Positions 6,516-13,806 of a DNA stretch of 17,719 bases are shown one piece after another. Position 1 is the first letter of the stretch. The number at the start of each line of letters is the position of its first letter. The stretch spans positions 1-17,719 of the forward strand of contig JBFMAE010000086.1 of NCBI GenBank assembly GCA_040756085.1, read 5' to 3'. The notes beneath the pieces are model-generated. The model saw only the letters and a list, made by a program, of their open reading frames with translations. It was not told the DNA's origin and made no database searches. The DNA comes from JBFMAE01 sp040756085. GTDB taxonomy: Bacteria > Desulfobacterota > BSN033 > UBA1163. The position numbers and the translations under genes were made by a program.

Positions 6516-7772
6516 GTGAATAAGGAGAAGCCGTTTAACATTTCGAAGAAGGTCGTATGGGAGGCATACCAACGTGTAAGAGCAAACAAAGGAGCTGCGG
6601 GAGTAGATGCGGAATCGATTGCGGATTTTGAGAAGGATCTGAAGGGGAATCTGTATAAGATTTGGAACCGGATGTCGTCAGGCAGTTATTTTCCTCCACC
6701 GGTCCGGTCAGTAGCAATACCGAAGGGCAAAAGAGGCCAGAGGATGTTGGGAATCCCGACGGTTGCGGATCGGGTGGCCCAGATGGTGGTCAAGATATAC
6801 CTTGAACCCAAAGTGGAACCGATTTTTCATACTGATTCCTATGGCTACCGGCCAGGGAAATCGGCGATTGAGGCGGTAGGCATAGCGAGAGAGAGATGCT
6901 GGAGCTACAACTGGGTACTGGATCTGGACATCAAGGGATTCTTTGACAACATCGANNNNNNNNNNGAACTTCTCATGAAAGCAGTAAGGAAGCATACAGA
7001 TAGTAAGTGGATGCGACTGTACATTGAGAGATGGTTAAAGGCGCCAGCCCAACAGCCCGATGGAACCTTAGTTCAACGGGACAAGGGAACACCCCAAGGA
7101 GGAGTAGTGAGCCCACTGCTGGCTAATCTTTTTCTGCACTATACTTTTGATGACTGGATGAGGAGAAGATACCCTGAAGTTCCATTTGAGCGCTACGCCG
7201 ATGATATCATCGTGCACTGCAAGACGGAGATGGAAGCGAAGAACCTGAAAGTAGCGATTGGAGGGAGATTAGGGCAGTGCAAGCTGGAGCTTCATACGGA
7301 AAAGACGAAGGTAGTTTACTGTAAAGATGATAAACGGCGTGGCAGTTACACAGATGAAAAGTTTGACTTCCTGGGTTTCACTTTTCGTTCACGGCGGGCA
7401 AAGAGTCGATGGGGAAAATACTTCATCAGCTTCAGTCCGGCGATCAGTAATGAAGCAACCAAATCGATACAGGAAATGGTTCGAAGCTGGAAGCTACACC
7501 GGAGAAGCGACAAAACTCTTACCGATCTGTCCCGGATGTACAATCCCATCATTCGAGGATGGATCAACTACTACGGCAGCTATTACAAATCTGCTCTTTA
7601 TCGGGTATTCTACCAGCTTTCATGCTCTCTGGTGAGATGGGCAATGCGGAAGTACAAGAAATTACGTTGCCATATACAGAGAGCGGTCCATTGGTTAGGG
7701 CGAATTGCTTTGAGGGAACCCAATCTATTCGCCCACTGGCAAATGGGAATGCGACCGACGGCTGGACAATAA
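6516..7772 (+). CDS. ltrA: Group II intron reverse transcriptase/maturase
   Basis: About 418 residues from GTG 6516, chosen because GGGAGG (6505-6510) lies 5 nt upstream; TTG 6489 is a longer alternative. Reverse transcriptase blocks are in order: VRANKGAAGVD, AIPKGKRGQRMLGIPT, DSYGYRPGKSAIEAV, VLDLDIKGFFDNI, the KGTPQGGVVSPLLANLFLH block, the catalytic YADD at residues 227-230, and EKTKVVY...FDFLGFTF. The C-terminal GIIM maturase domain (LTDLSRMYNPIIRGWINYYG) follows. The protein stops after the thumb/maturase region and has no HNH endonuclease, so it would rely on nicked or single-stranded targets. The protein splices its own intron RNA and reverse-transcribes it during retrohoming. Ten N after DNI hide the expected D-H; the flanking frame is kept. 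Confidence 0.9.
   Translation: MNKEKPFNISKKVVWEAYQRVRANKGAAGVDAESIADFEKDLKGNLYKIWNRMSSGSYFPPPVRSVAIPKGKRGQRMLGIPTVADRVAQMVVKIYLEPKVEPIFHTDSYGYRPGKSAIEAVGIARERCWSYNWVLDLDIKGFFDNIXXXXELLMKAVRKHTDSKWMRLYIERWLKAPAQQPDGTLVQRDKGTPQGGVVSPLLANLFLHYTFDDWMRRRYPEVPFERYADDIIVHCKTEMEAKNLKVAIGGRLGQCKLELHTEKTKVVYCKDDKRRGSYTDEKFDFLGFTFRSRRAKSRWGKYFISFSPAISNEATKSIQEMVRSWKLHRRSDKTLTDLSRMYNPIIRGWINYYGSYYKSALYRVFYQLSCSLVRWAMRKYKKLRCHIQRAVHWLGRIALREPNLFAHWQMGMRPTAGQ
6956..6965. other. Ten-N assembly gap inside the intron reverse transcriptase
   Basis: Between ATCGA and GAACTT the family sequence normally needs only about 4 nt (D-H-E-L-L), so ten N looks like a default scaffold spacer of unknown true length. Because the gap falls in a repeat-prone mobile element, the join between the two halves of the window deserves caution. 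Confidence 0.85.
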
Positions 7773-7806
7773 GAGCCGGATGAATCGAGAGGTTCACGTC
7801 CGGTTC
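7773..7806 (+). ncRNA. Group II intron domain V (catalytic RNA hairpin)
   Basis: A 34-nt hairpin that starts GAGCCGGATG and ends CGTCCGGTTC, the normal length and shape of domain V. It includes the catalytic AGC triad at 7774-7776 and a GAGA-type loop (7787-7790 region). Confidence 0.85.
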
Positions 7807-7846
7807 CGGGAGGGCGTGGGGGTGAAATTCCCCCGCGCTACTCGAC

Positions 7847-8147
7847 GAAATAACCCAAGGGGGTTTGGCGAAACTCCCTTTTACTAAGGCTCACTATCTG
7901 CTATCTATCTGCAGTTTCCAGGCACTCCAAAGAATTACGATATGGTCTTCATGTGTTTACCTGGGATACTGATTTCTACCAGTGATCCCCAACTCGAGAG
8001 GACGGCGTAGGCTTAGGACTTGCAGGTGAAGTAAACAATGCCTATTCTGCGGTAATAGTGGGAATTCCTATATTTCGTTATTCAAGCGAGGGAGGATAAC
8101 CTCGTCTTAATGTAGCCGGGAACCGTTGAAAAATAAGAGAAGTTAAC
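7847..8147. other. Non-coding stretch between intron and Fic gene
   Basis: Apart from the hairpin at 7857-7882 I see no gene or RNA here. Short open frames lack ribosome-binding sites and known motifs. This is the 3' flank of the intron and gives no clue to the interrupted locus. Confidence 0.5.
7857..7882 (+). terminator. Intrinsic terminator just after the intron
   Basis: AAGGGGGTTT (7857-7866), loop GGCG, then AAACTCCCTT (7871-7880) form a 10-bp stem with one G-T pair, followed by TTTT. It lies about 10 nt beyond the predicted intron 3' end and would stop transcripts leaving the intron. Confidence 0.5.
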
Positions 8148-8234
8148 TTGACTTAAATGAAGGGACTTTATTTTAAGTCAACTTATCTTGACTTACGTTG
8201 CAAAATGTAATATAAGTCAAGCAAGTTTGACTTA
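8148..8234 (+). promoter_or_regulatory. Fic promoter embedded in repeated TTGACTTA operators
   Basis: Five copies of TTGACTTA occur: direct at 8148, 8188 and 8227, and inverted (TAAGTCAA) at 8174 and 8213. They form two identical palindromes TAAGTCAA-N6-TTGACTTA (8174-8195 and 8213-8234), 39 bp apart, plus a lone half-site. TTGACT at 8188-8193 with a 17-nt spacer to TATAAG at 8211-8216 makes a near-consensus sigma-70 promoter. The -35 therefore lies in the first palindrome and the -10 in the second. The second palindrome ends on the A of the ATG start, giving a leader of roughly 11 nt without a Shine-Dalgarno. Repression by a dimeric winged-helix protein, possibly Fic itself, is inferred. Confidence 0.75.
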
Positions 8235-9388
8235 TGAAAGATAGAGCTGGAAAGTTTATAACGCAACCTGCCGGATACAAGGCATTTTTTCCAAAACCTC
8301 TGCCTCCATCACCCCCTATTCAATACGATGAGGAATTACAATCACGGCTGTCAAAAGCAGACAGATCTCTTGCTCGATTAGATGGTATTACCACAGTTCT
8401 GCCAAATCCGGACCTTTTCATCGCCATGTATGTCAAAAAAGAAGCCCTATTAAGCTCTCAGATTGAAGGGACTCAGGCTTCGCTGGAGGGGGTCCTGGAA
8501 TTTGAAGCAGACTTAATACCTAAAGAGAACCTCGATGAAATTAAAGAAGTAATCAACTACGTAAGAGCATTGAATCATGGAATAGAGAGGCTTAAAGAAC
8601 TGCCGATGTCTTTAAGGCTTGTAAAGGAGATTCACAAAACACTTTTAGAAGAGACAAGAGGGACCCAGAGGGATCCCGGACAATTCAGAAGGTCCCAAAA
8701 TTGGATTGGTCCTCCTGGTTTTCCCTTGAGCGAAGCAATTTTCATCCCGCCGCCTCCTGATCTGGTTATACCAGCCATGGGAGAACTTGAAAAGTTTTTG
8801 CATCAAGAGTCAAATATTCCTCCTCTCGTTAAGATTGGTTTGATACATGCTCAATTTGAAACGATTCATCCCTTCTTAGATGGTAATGGTAGAATTGGAA
8901 GGCTTCTCATCACATTCTACCTTTTTTGGAAAGAAATTTTATCCAAACCACTTCTATACTTAAGCTTTTATCTAAAAAAGAAGAGAGAAGAATATTATGA
9001 CTTATTAATGAAAGTGCGGACAGAAGGAGCGTGGGAAGACTGGATTAAATTTTTTCTTAAGGGAATCAGCGAAACCTCAGAGGAAGCTGCAAAGAGTGCT
9101 CGAGAAATCATTCAATTGAAAGATAAATTAATAGCGGAACTCTACAAAAGCTCCATCGCAAGTATTTATGCTGTGAGGCTCATTGACTTGCTTTTTGAAA
9201 CGCCACTGATAAGTACAAAAGAGATCATTGATAAATTGAAAATTTCAAAGGAAGCCGCGAATGAATTGGTTAAGAAATTTGAGAAGATCGGTATCTTAAA
9301 AGAAATTACTGGCAAGCAGAGGTACAAGAAGTACAGCTTTAAGCAGTATATCGAGATTATAGCAAGGGGGACCAAAAGTGAATCTTAG
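8234..9388 (+). CDS. fic: Fic-domain protein AMP-transferase with N-terminal inhibitory helix and C-terminal winged helix
   Basis: 384 residues. Fic enzymes transfer AMP, or another phosphate-containing group, from nucleotides to target proteins. The core motif HPFLDGNGRIGR (residues 212-223) is complete, with H212 as the catalytic base. S74-x3-E78-G79 (SSQIEG) matches the (S/T)xxxE(G/N) inhibitory helix placed N-terminal to the core, so the enzyme should be auto-inhibited (class II). The first 50 residues look like the Fic_N region. Residues 310-375 (TPLISTKEIIDKLKISKEAANELVKKFEKIGIL) form a winged helix-turn-helix that could bind DNA. There is no adjacent antitoxin gene, in keeping with the built-in inhibitor. 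The unusual operator and almost leaderless start are described separately. The stop is TAG, 17 bp from the end of the convergent gene. Confidence 0.93.
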   Translation: MKDRAGKFITQPAGYKAFFPKPLPPSPPIQYDEELQSRLSKADRSLARLDGITTVLPNPDLFIAMYVKKEALLSSQIEGTQASLEGVLEFEADLIPKENLDEIKEVINYVRALNHGIERLKELPMSLRLVKEIHKTLLEETRGTQRDPGQFRRSQNWIGPPGFPLSEAIFIPPPPDLVIPAMGELEKFLHQESNIPPLVKIGLIHAQFETIHPFLDGNGRIGRLLITFYLFWKEILSKPLLYLSFYLKKKREEYYDLLMKVRTEGAWEDWIKFFLKGISETSEEAAKSAREIIQLKDKLIAELYKSSIASIYAVRLIDLLFETPLISTKEIIDKLKISKEAANELVKKFEKIGILKEITGKQRYKKYSFKQYIEIIARGTKSES

Positions 9389-9404
9389 AGGCCTCCTTAT
9401 GGTA

Positions 9405-10055
9405 TTAAATGAACTTCAGGGCAGAGGTGACGCCGTGGCAACGGGAGGCCGTGCTAATGAGAACGAGGCGGTGGGAATCGTTTTGTTTTTCAACATCTTC
9501 CAATAGGACCAATAACTCCTTGGGTTGAAATCCTCCCACCCCTATGGCTAATGGCTGGCTGATGATAACTCTCGACTCAAACGGTCTTTGTAAATCCTTT
9601 AGAATTTGGTAGAGCGGTTTCTCGCGCCTTCTTCGAGTGACCGTGCAATATTGGGGAGGTTCGGGGCAGTCTTCAGGGCATAGAAAATCAGCAAGGCTGG
9701 TATATAGATCCCCTGTTTTGCCCATCGTGGGGTTAGGCAATCCATGAAAAATGGGAACTTTCCCTTTCTTTACACCGAGAGGCTTCAATTTCGACAAAAG
9801 GAATTCAAAGGCAAGATGGAAGGGGACTGCTGGAATGATATAATCGACGAAGCGACCTTCTGATAAAGATTGATTGAGATATAACAAGCCATCACAGACG
9901 ATGGTCTTCACTGGAAGATGAGCAACTTTTTGGAGGGGTTCTTCATTCTTATCGATAACTGTGATCTTCGAATGAGGGTTTTCCCTGAGGAGTTCCTTTA
10001 TAGCCCGACTTCCGAAATGGCCACATCCAATGATGAGGTAAGAATAAGGGTTCAT
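9405..10055 (-). CDS. Rossmann-fold protein (TrkA-N-like) with a cysteine cluster
   Basis: 216 residues. Residues 5-40 form a dinucleotide-binding Rossmann start (YLIIGCGHFGSRAIKELL, then ITVIDKN), as in TrkA-N/KTN domains. The rest departs from TrkA. Residues 126-137 carry CPEDCPEPPQYC followed by TVTRRRR, and the C-terminus carries SRCHGVTSAL. Together these supply C126, C130, C137, C206 and H207 as possible metal or Fe-S ligands. It is the last gene of a minus-strand set behind a methyltransferase and a ureohydrolase-like protein, 28 bp after the latter. AAAGGAGG sits near 10076-10083, rather far from ATG 10055, but an in-frame stop just before the ATG rules out an upstream start. Common names would be 'potassium transporter TrkA', but no transporter partner is present and I doubt that role. 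A relic homologue lies at 3574-3759. Confidence 0.7.
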   Translation of the reverse strand: MNPYSYLIIGCGHFGSRAIKELLRENPHSKITVIDKNEEPLQKVAHLPVKTIVCDGLLYLNQSLSEGRFVDYIIPAVPFHLAFEFLLSKLKPLGVKKGKVPIFHGLPNPTMGKTGDLYTSLADFLCPEDCPEPPQYCTVTRRRREKPLYQILKDLQRPFESRVIISQPLAIGVGGFQPKELLVLLEDVEKQNDSHRLVLISTASRCHGVTSALKFI

Positions 10056-10083
10056 TCAAATTTCTAAATCTCATATCCTCCTT

Positions 10084-11160
10084 TTAATCTTCCTTTAAGA
10101 ATATCTTAAGCATATTTGCGGCTATTAGATAGGTCTTGTCCTGTCCTCCAGGATGTATTCTTCCTGCCCTGCGAGGATTGATCTCCATCATGTCTATACC
10201 TGCCAATCGGACTCCATCGGATAAGAGATCCCTGAAGGAACTCGCCATTTGATAGATTTGTCTCTCGTTGAGGCCTTGGCGTTCGAGAAATCTCACCCCA
10301 TCAATGCCGTTTCTTGCACCAATGTCCAAGTCTATGGAAATGTATATATAAGGAGTTTTAATATGAGCCAATACTCTTTTAATTTTGGAAGGGGAGAGAA
10401 GAAGATCATTTTTAGTTAACATTGTCACCCCTTTTTGCCTTAATTCAGAAAAAAGGCTTACATAACTCTCTATCCCCGGATCTTTGATACGAAAGGCGCG
10501 CTTTGGCGGATAGTCACTGATTCCTAAGAGGTATAGGTTATGCGGTTTTACTACTTTCTCACCCAATAAATAGTAGAGAAAAGAAGAAGCATTATAAGAG
10601 TTCGGTCGATCATATAAGAAAGGATCATTTGGATCATAAACAGTATCGGGATTGGTATCGATATCATATCGTATGAACTCAGATAAAACGGACATCGGTA
10701 TGGCATCGGTATGGCTGTCTAAGACAATTAAAGATATCTCTTCAGGTTGATATAACTCTATCAATTTTTTAAAGGCCCCTCCGGTTAAAGAGTGGTCCAC
10801 AGCCAGCATGCAGGGAATGTCAGGGAAAATGTTGTTTACAATGAAGTCACCGACTTTGTCCGCATAGGTTTGAAAACCCCCTCTATCCATAAAAGCCACA
10901 AATGCTTCTGTAGTAATTTTCTTTTCATCGGTTAAGAAAGGGATGGGACGAAGCCAACTGGGTAGATCGATTGAGCCCTTTTCTGACCAGAGCCTTGTGT
11001 CAACTTCCCGACGAATGATTTCCATGATGCCTTCGTAGGGATCATCTATTATTCCCTCTCCTTTAAAATTAAGCTTCTCACGGATGGATTCATGCCTTTC
11101 ATCGCTATCCAATGGGCAACCAAAAAAGATAAGCTTTCTCCCAAGACCTTTTTTTATCAT
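10084..11160 (-). CDS. Ureohydrolase (arginase/agmatinase-fold) family protein
   Basis: 358 residues. All six Mn-ligand positions of the arginase fold can be seen: H123 in VDHSLTGG (canonical GGDHS), D148-S-H150-T-D152 (canonical DxHxD), and D277-L-D279 in SIDLDIGAR. E326 (DMMEINP) matches the usual EVNP strand. However, the loop after SxDxD lacks the normal DPxxxPGxGTP and reads IGARNGIDGVRFLE, so arginine or agmatine is probably not the substrate. The first 110 residues are an extension not found in short agmatinases. The family hydrolyses guanidino or formimino groups. The gene begins 2 bp after the methyltransferase stop (TAA-AA-ATG), so the two are almost certainly co-translated. Confidence 0.75.
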   Translation of the reverse strand: MIKKGLGRKLIFFGCPLDSDERHESIREKLNFKGEGIIDDPYEGIMEIIRREVDTRLWSEKGSIDLPSWLRPIPFLTDEKKITTEAFVAFMDRGGFQTYADKVGDFIVNNIFPDIPCMLAVDHSLTGGAFKKLIELYQPEEISLIVLDSHTDAIPMSVLSEFIRYDIDTNPDTVYDPNDPFLYDRPNSYNASSFLYYLLGEKVVKPHNLYLLGISDYPPKRAFRIKDPGIESYVSLFSELRQKGVTMLTKNDLLLSPSKIKRVLAHIKTPYIYISIDLDIGARNGIDGVRFLERQGLNERQIYQMASSFRDLLSDGVRLAGIDMMEINPRRAGRIHPGGQDKTYLIAANMLKIFLKED

Positions 11161-11162
11161 TT

Positions 11163-12191
11163 TTAGGAAGCTTTAAAGAAATCATCCCTGGCTTTTTTAA
11201 GTTGGATGATATTTTCCAAAGGAGAACGTGGGGCAATCCCACATCCTGGACAGAGGAAATCAGTCCCATTTTCCAAAGCCGTTATAGCCTCCTGATAAAC
11301 TTCTTCTGGAGTTCCACTGAACAAAGTGGTAGCCGTGGCAATATTGCCAAAAACCTTAACGCCCTTTTTATGAGCTATTTCCACGGCCAGCTTTAGGTCG
11401 GCTTTCTCTTCGATGCTGATTCCGGCAACACCGGTTTCACACATTAGTTCGATGATTGGATCTGTATTGGCACAGATATGAAGGACCACTGGACCTTTCA
11501 CCTTACTGACAATTTCCTTTTCAACAGGCAACACAAATTTTTCCCACAATCTTGGGCTCAAGAGGGCAGGTCCAGAGGTGGGTTCAGCATAAACGTAATA
11601 GTCAGCCCCATGATCAAAGGCAAAGTTGGCTGCTGCAATGGCTGCCTGTTTGGTTACTTCTAAAGTTTTAAAAACCAAATCTCCTTTTTTCATGCACCAT
11701 TTCATGAACTGTTCTGTACCAACCAGATTGGCCGCACAGGTAAAGGCTCCTTCTGATTCCCCAAACATAGCAAGCTCTTCTCCAACCTTTTTCTTGAGAA
11801 GCTTTAAATTCTCTTTGTAAACAGGGAACCTGCCCTTTTCGAGAAAGTTAGAAGGAAAGGTTATATTATCCACACCCTCTGAATAGGGATGGCCTTTAAC
11901 AGAATACTGCAAATCAATTTTAGGAGTTCCGAGTTCACAACCAAAAGCCTCGCTCAGGGGTAAAATATCCCATCCCATGGCCTTGACCCATTCAAAACCA
12001 CCATATTGATGTCCTGCATAGGCAAGCTCGGTCATTGCCACAGGATCCGTATCCGCAAGCGGTCTTTCATAACCACACTTTTTCATAAAATCAACCACTC
12101 CATAAGTGGTTGTGCATCCCGAAGGAGTCTTATCCACTTCCTTTCCCATCAGCCGATTCATAAATCTCTCTTTCAGTGTCATCGGTGCCAT
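11163..12191 (-). CDS. MtaA/CmuA-type (UroD-superfamily) corrinoid methyltransferase
   Basis: 342 residues, the usual length of the family. The zinc site of methylcobalamin:thiol methyltransferases is present: H238-x-C240 (VVLHICANTDP) and a late cysteine, C314 or C317 (DFLCPGCGIAPRSP). The N-terminus (TLKERFMNRLMGKEVDKTP) and the GADYYVYAEPTSGPALLSP block are also typical. Enzymes of this type move a methyl group between a corrinoid protein and a thiol such as coenzyme M, or take part in methyl-donor demethylation. No corrinoid protein or substrate-specific MtxB is in the window. Start ATG 12191 is backed by GGAGG about 7 nt upstream. It is the first gene of the three-gene set, 86 bp behind the NosL-like lipoprotein gene, with a promoter candidate in the gap. 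Confidence 0.85.
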   Translation of the reverse strand: MAPMTLKERFMNRLMGKEVDKTPSGCTTTYGVVDFMKKCGYERPLADTDPVAMTELAYAGHQYGGFEWVKAMGWDILPLSEAFGCELGTPKIDLQYSVKGHPYSEGVDNITFPSNFLEKGRFPVYKENLKLLKKKVGEELAMFGESEGAFTCAANLVGTEQFMKWCMKKGDLVFKTLEVTKQAAIAAANFAFDHGADYYVYAEPTSGPALLSPRLWEKFVLPVEKEIVSKVKGPVVLHICANTDPIIELMCETGVAGISIEEKADLKLAVEIAHKKGVKVFGNIATATTLFSGTPEEVYQEAITALENGTDFLCPGCGIAPRSPLENIIQLKKARDDFFKAS

Positions 12192-12226
12192 TTTCTCCCT
12201 CCCCTTTCTTTGATTTTTGCTGACAA

Positions 12227-12256
12227 ATCATAGCACAAAATTTACAATGGACACAA
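12227..12256 (-). promoter_or_regulatory. Promoter candidate for the methyltransferase set
   Basis: On the minus strand TTGTGT (12256-12251), an 18-nt spacer and TATGAT (12232-12227) give a sigma-70-like promoter about 35 nt upstream of ATG 12191. The -10 is 5/6, the -35 only 3/6. If real, it separates the NosL set from the downstream three genes. Confidence 0.4.
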
Positions 12257-12277
12257 GATTTAATCCGGTGAAAGTGG

Positions 12278-12685
12278 TTAACGAAATGGATTTTCAATCC
12301 GCCTTCCATTGAATCTTTTCAAATGTTTTTCGGCATCCTCACTGTTTGCAAACACATGGATTCGATTTTTTACGTGAGGAATGGTGACCACCTCACTTTC
12401 AACGAAAAATGCCCGAGAGGCGATGATCTTTTTCTCTGAGACTTCATCCACTACAATCACTTCCTTCACCTTTTTCTTGAGCTCTGAAAAACTCATAGAG
12501 GCACAGACGATTGAACAATATTTCTTTTCTGAACCATCTTGGAGAGAAAAATATACAGCATAGAGAGGTTCGATGGGAGTCCCGTCATAGTCACAACGGT
12601 CGAGGGAAGTGCTTTTTTTACAACCAAAAGTTAAAATGATTATCATGATTGCGAAAAAAAGGACCCACTCTTTTTTTAATTTCAT
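12278..12685 (-). CDS. NosL-like lipoprotein
   Basis: 135 residues from ATG 12685. A signal peptide with lipobox LTFG-C22 (FAIMIIILTFGCKK) predicts a lipid-anchored protein facing the periplasm. The mature part follows the NosL pattern: C31-DYDG (usually CxxCGM in relatives), YAVYFSLQDGSEK, C57-SIV-C61-A, then VVDEVSEKKIIASRAFFVES and a final NSEDAEKHLKRFNGR. NosL is an outer-membrane Cu(I) chaperone for nitrous oxide reductase, and relatives without nosZ probably deliver copper elsewhere. The start lies 1 bp from the stop of the upstream membrane protein, so the two are translationally coupled. Only one cysteine is left in the first motif, so metal binding may differ from the two sister proteins. 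Confidence 0.75.
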   Translation of the reverse strand: MKLKKEWVLFFAIMIIILTFGCKKSTSLDRCDYDGTPIEPLYAVYFSLQDGSEKKYCSIVCASMSFSELKKKVKEVIVVDEVSEKKIIASRAFFVESEVVTIPHVKNRIHVFANSEDAEKHLKRFNGRRIENPFR

Positions 12686-12686
12686 C

Positions 12687-13688
12687 TTAATCCACCAGTA
12701 AATGGATGATGAGCATGATGAAAAAAGCGGATAAAAAGAAGAAGGCAAACATATAAATCTTTCTTAAATAGATAGGCAATAAATCCGCTGCCTCTCCATA
12801 TTTTCCAAAGAGTTCTGTGGTGAAGCCCCATCCCACCGAGAAAGTTCCCAAGATGAAAAGCAAGTACATGATGATCGAATCCGGCACATACTGCCAGAGA
12901 CAATAAAGACAGTGGTGAAAGGGGAGATGCATCATGGCTGGGGCAAAGGATTCTATTTGAGATAAGAGAAAGAAGAAGGCATTCACAATGGATAAGAGAA
13001 ATAGAAAACCTAATATTGCCCTTCGTGGTTTTTTTGACCTCAGGATCAGGCCAACGAATCCAATCAGGGTAAGATGAAGGATGAGAAAGATGACTTGAAG
13101 AACCTGAGTATATTGAGGGCCGAGAATGGATTCCGGTGTAGTTCGAGTAGGTCGGTTTGAAATATCGGTGACCGTGGTGCAACAGGAGACGAGCGTTTCA
13201 GGGGCAATCCCTATCATCAAGAGGATATCTCCGAGGGAATCGATAAGTACTAAAAAGCTGATGATAGAAAGAAGGAGTAACTTTCTCCCCATCAATGGAG
13301 AGGTCTTGGTCGCCCTATCAAGGATATGAAGAATGAGCCATCCTCCGATCAAAAAGAAGTTGATTGGCTTGAGGTACTCTGAAAATAGGGTGAGACCGGG
13401 TTTCACCTGAGTCACACCGAAGATGCACATGGCCCCTTCGATATCGTGAATAAAACTCTGAAGCGTGGCGTAGAAGAGAGGCCAGTTGATCAGCCTGATG
13501 ATCAGTGCGATGACCATGATCAAAAGCACCAAATAGGACCGATCTTCCAGAGAAGTTTTTTCTTCGGGCGTGAACGGTCTCCCCCATTTTTTATAAAGGA
13601 TAAGCGAGGAGGTCCCACCCCAGATGACCAAAAAAGCGGAGAGAACACCGATAAATATCATTGTGATGCTGAGGGTATTTAAAATCAT
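12687..13688 (-). CDS. Eight-helix membrane protein with an HHCxxC motif
   Basis: 333 residues, with hydrophobic segments near 5-30, 52-74, 105-123, 136-160, 195-217, 224-245, 270-292 and 310-332. Between helices 6 and 7 lies H254-LPF-H258-H259-C260-LY-C263, a good metal-binding candidate. A second site may involve C88 (DIEGAMCIFGVTQ) and C169-C170. I do not recognise a named family. Its position between an ABC transporter and a NosL-like lipoprotein suggests a role in moving or reducing copper, or a thiol-redox function, in the inner membrane. The start ATG 13688 has only a weak AGGA upstream. The gap to the ATPase gene (98 bp) contains a strong palindrome. Confidence 0.7.
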   Translation of the reverse strand: MILNTLSITMIFIGVLSAFLVIWGGTSSLILYKKWGRPFTPEEKTSLEDRSYLVLLIMVIALIIRLINWPLFYATLQSFIHDIEGAMCIFGVTQVKPGLTLFSEYLKPINFFLIGGWLILHILDRATKTSPLMGRKLLLLSIISFLVLIDSLGDILLMIGIAPETLVSCCTTVTDISNRPTRTTPESILGPQYTQVLQVIFLILHLTLIGFVGLILRSKKPRRAILGFLFLLSIVNAFFFLLSQIESFAPAMMHLPFHHCLYCLWQYVPDSIIMYLLFILGTFSVGWGFTTELFGKYGEAADLLPIYLRKIYMFAFFFLSAFFIMLIIHLLVD

Positions 13689-13745
13689 TCTTTTTTCCTA
13701 CTCGAAAATAATCAAAACGCAGTAAATTAAATTCCCATCCATTAA

Positions 13746-13806
13746 ACCCTCCCCTCCCCCCCTTCCTGCCTACCGCAGGCAGGTGCTAAAGGGGGGTTGG
13801 GAGGAT
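13746..13806. repeat. GC-rich palindrome between ABC ATPase and membrane protein genes
   Basis: CCTGCCT (13765-13771), loop ACCGC, AGGCAGG (13777-13783) form a perfect 7-bp stem. It sits inside imperfect outer arms of C-runs (13747-13763) and G-runs (13790-13805). The ABC ATPase gene ends inside the right arm, so its last residues (ILPTPL) are repeat-encoded. In the transcript it could act as an RNA stabiliser or attenuator. Confidence 0.65.

Larger units (their letters stand above)
6006..7846 (+). mobile_element. Group II intron with reverse transcriptase/maturase
   Basis: A ribozyme-based retroelement. The 5' end is placed at GTGCG (6006), the usual GUGYG start. The following 480 nt are structured and non-coding (domains I-III), including the characteristic block near 6410-6465 just before the ORF. 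The maturase gene occupies domain IV, and its stop codon (7770-7772) abuts domain V at 7773-7806. A domain VI hairpin follows (about 7812-7840, GTGGGGGT / ATTCCCCC), and the intron ends near CTCGAC (about 7846). The exact ends are uncertain by several bases, and another GTGCG occurs at 5973. There is no evident host gene in either exon. Ten N lie inside the ORF. Confidence 0.8.

Noticed and set aside
8148..8234. CRISPR-like array
   Set aside because: Repeats are 8-nt half-sites in alternating orientation with 6- and 17-18-nt gaps, as expected of operators and not of CRISPR repeats and spacers.
9405..10055. Annotation as a TrkA potassium-transport subunit
   Set aside because: Only the Rossmann start is TrkA-like; the Cys cluster, the C-terminal CHG motif and the absence of any Trk/Ktr channel gene argue against it.
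12682..13182. A 166-codon minus-strand frame overlapping the membrane protein
   Set aside because: It is a shadow frame; the 333-residue frame has eight clean hydrophobic segments and tight coupling to the next gene.
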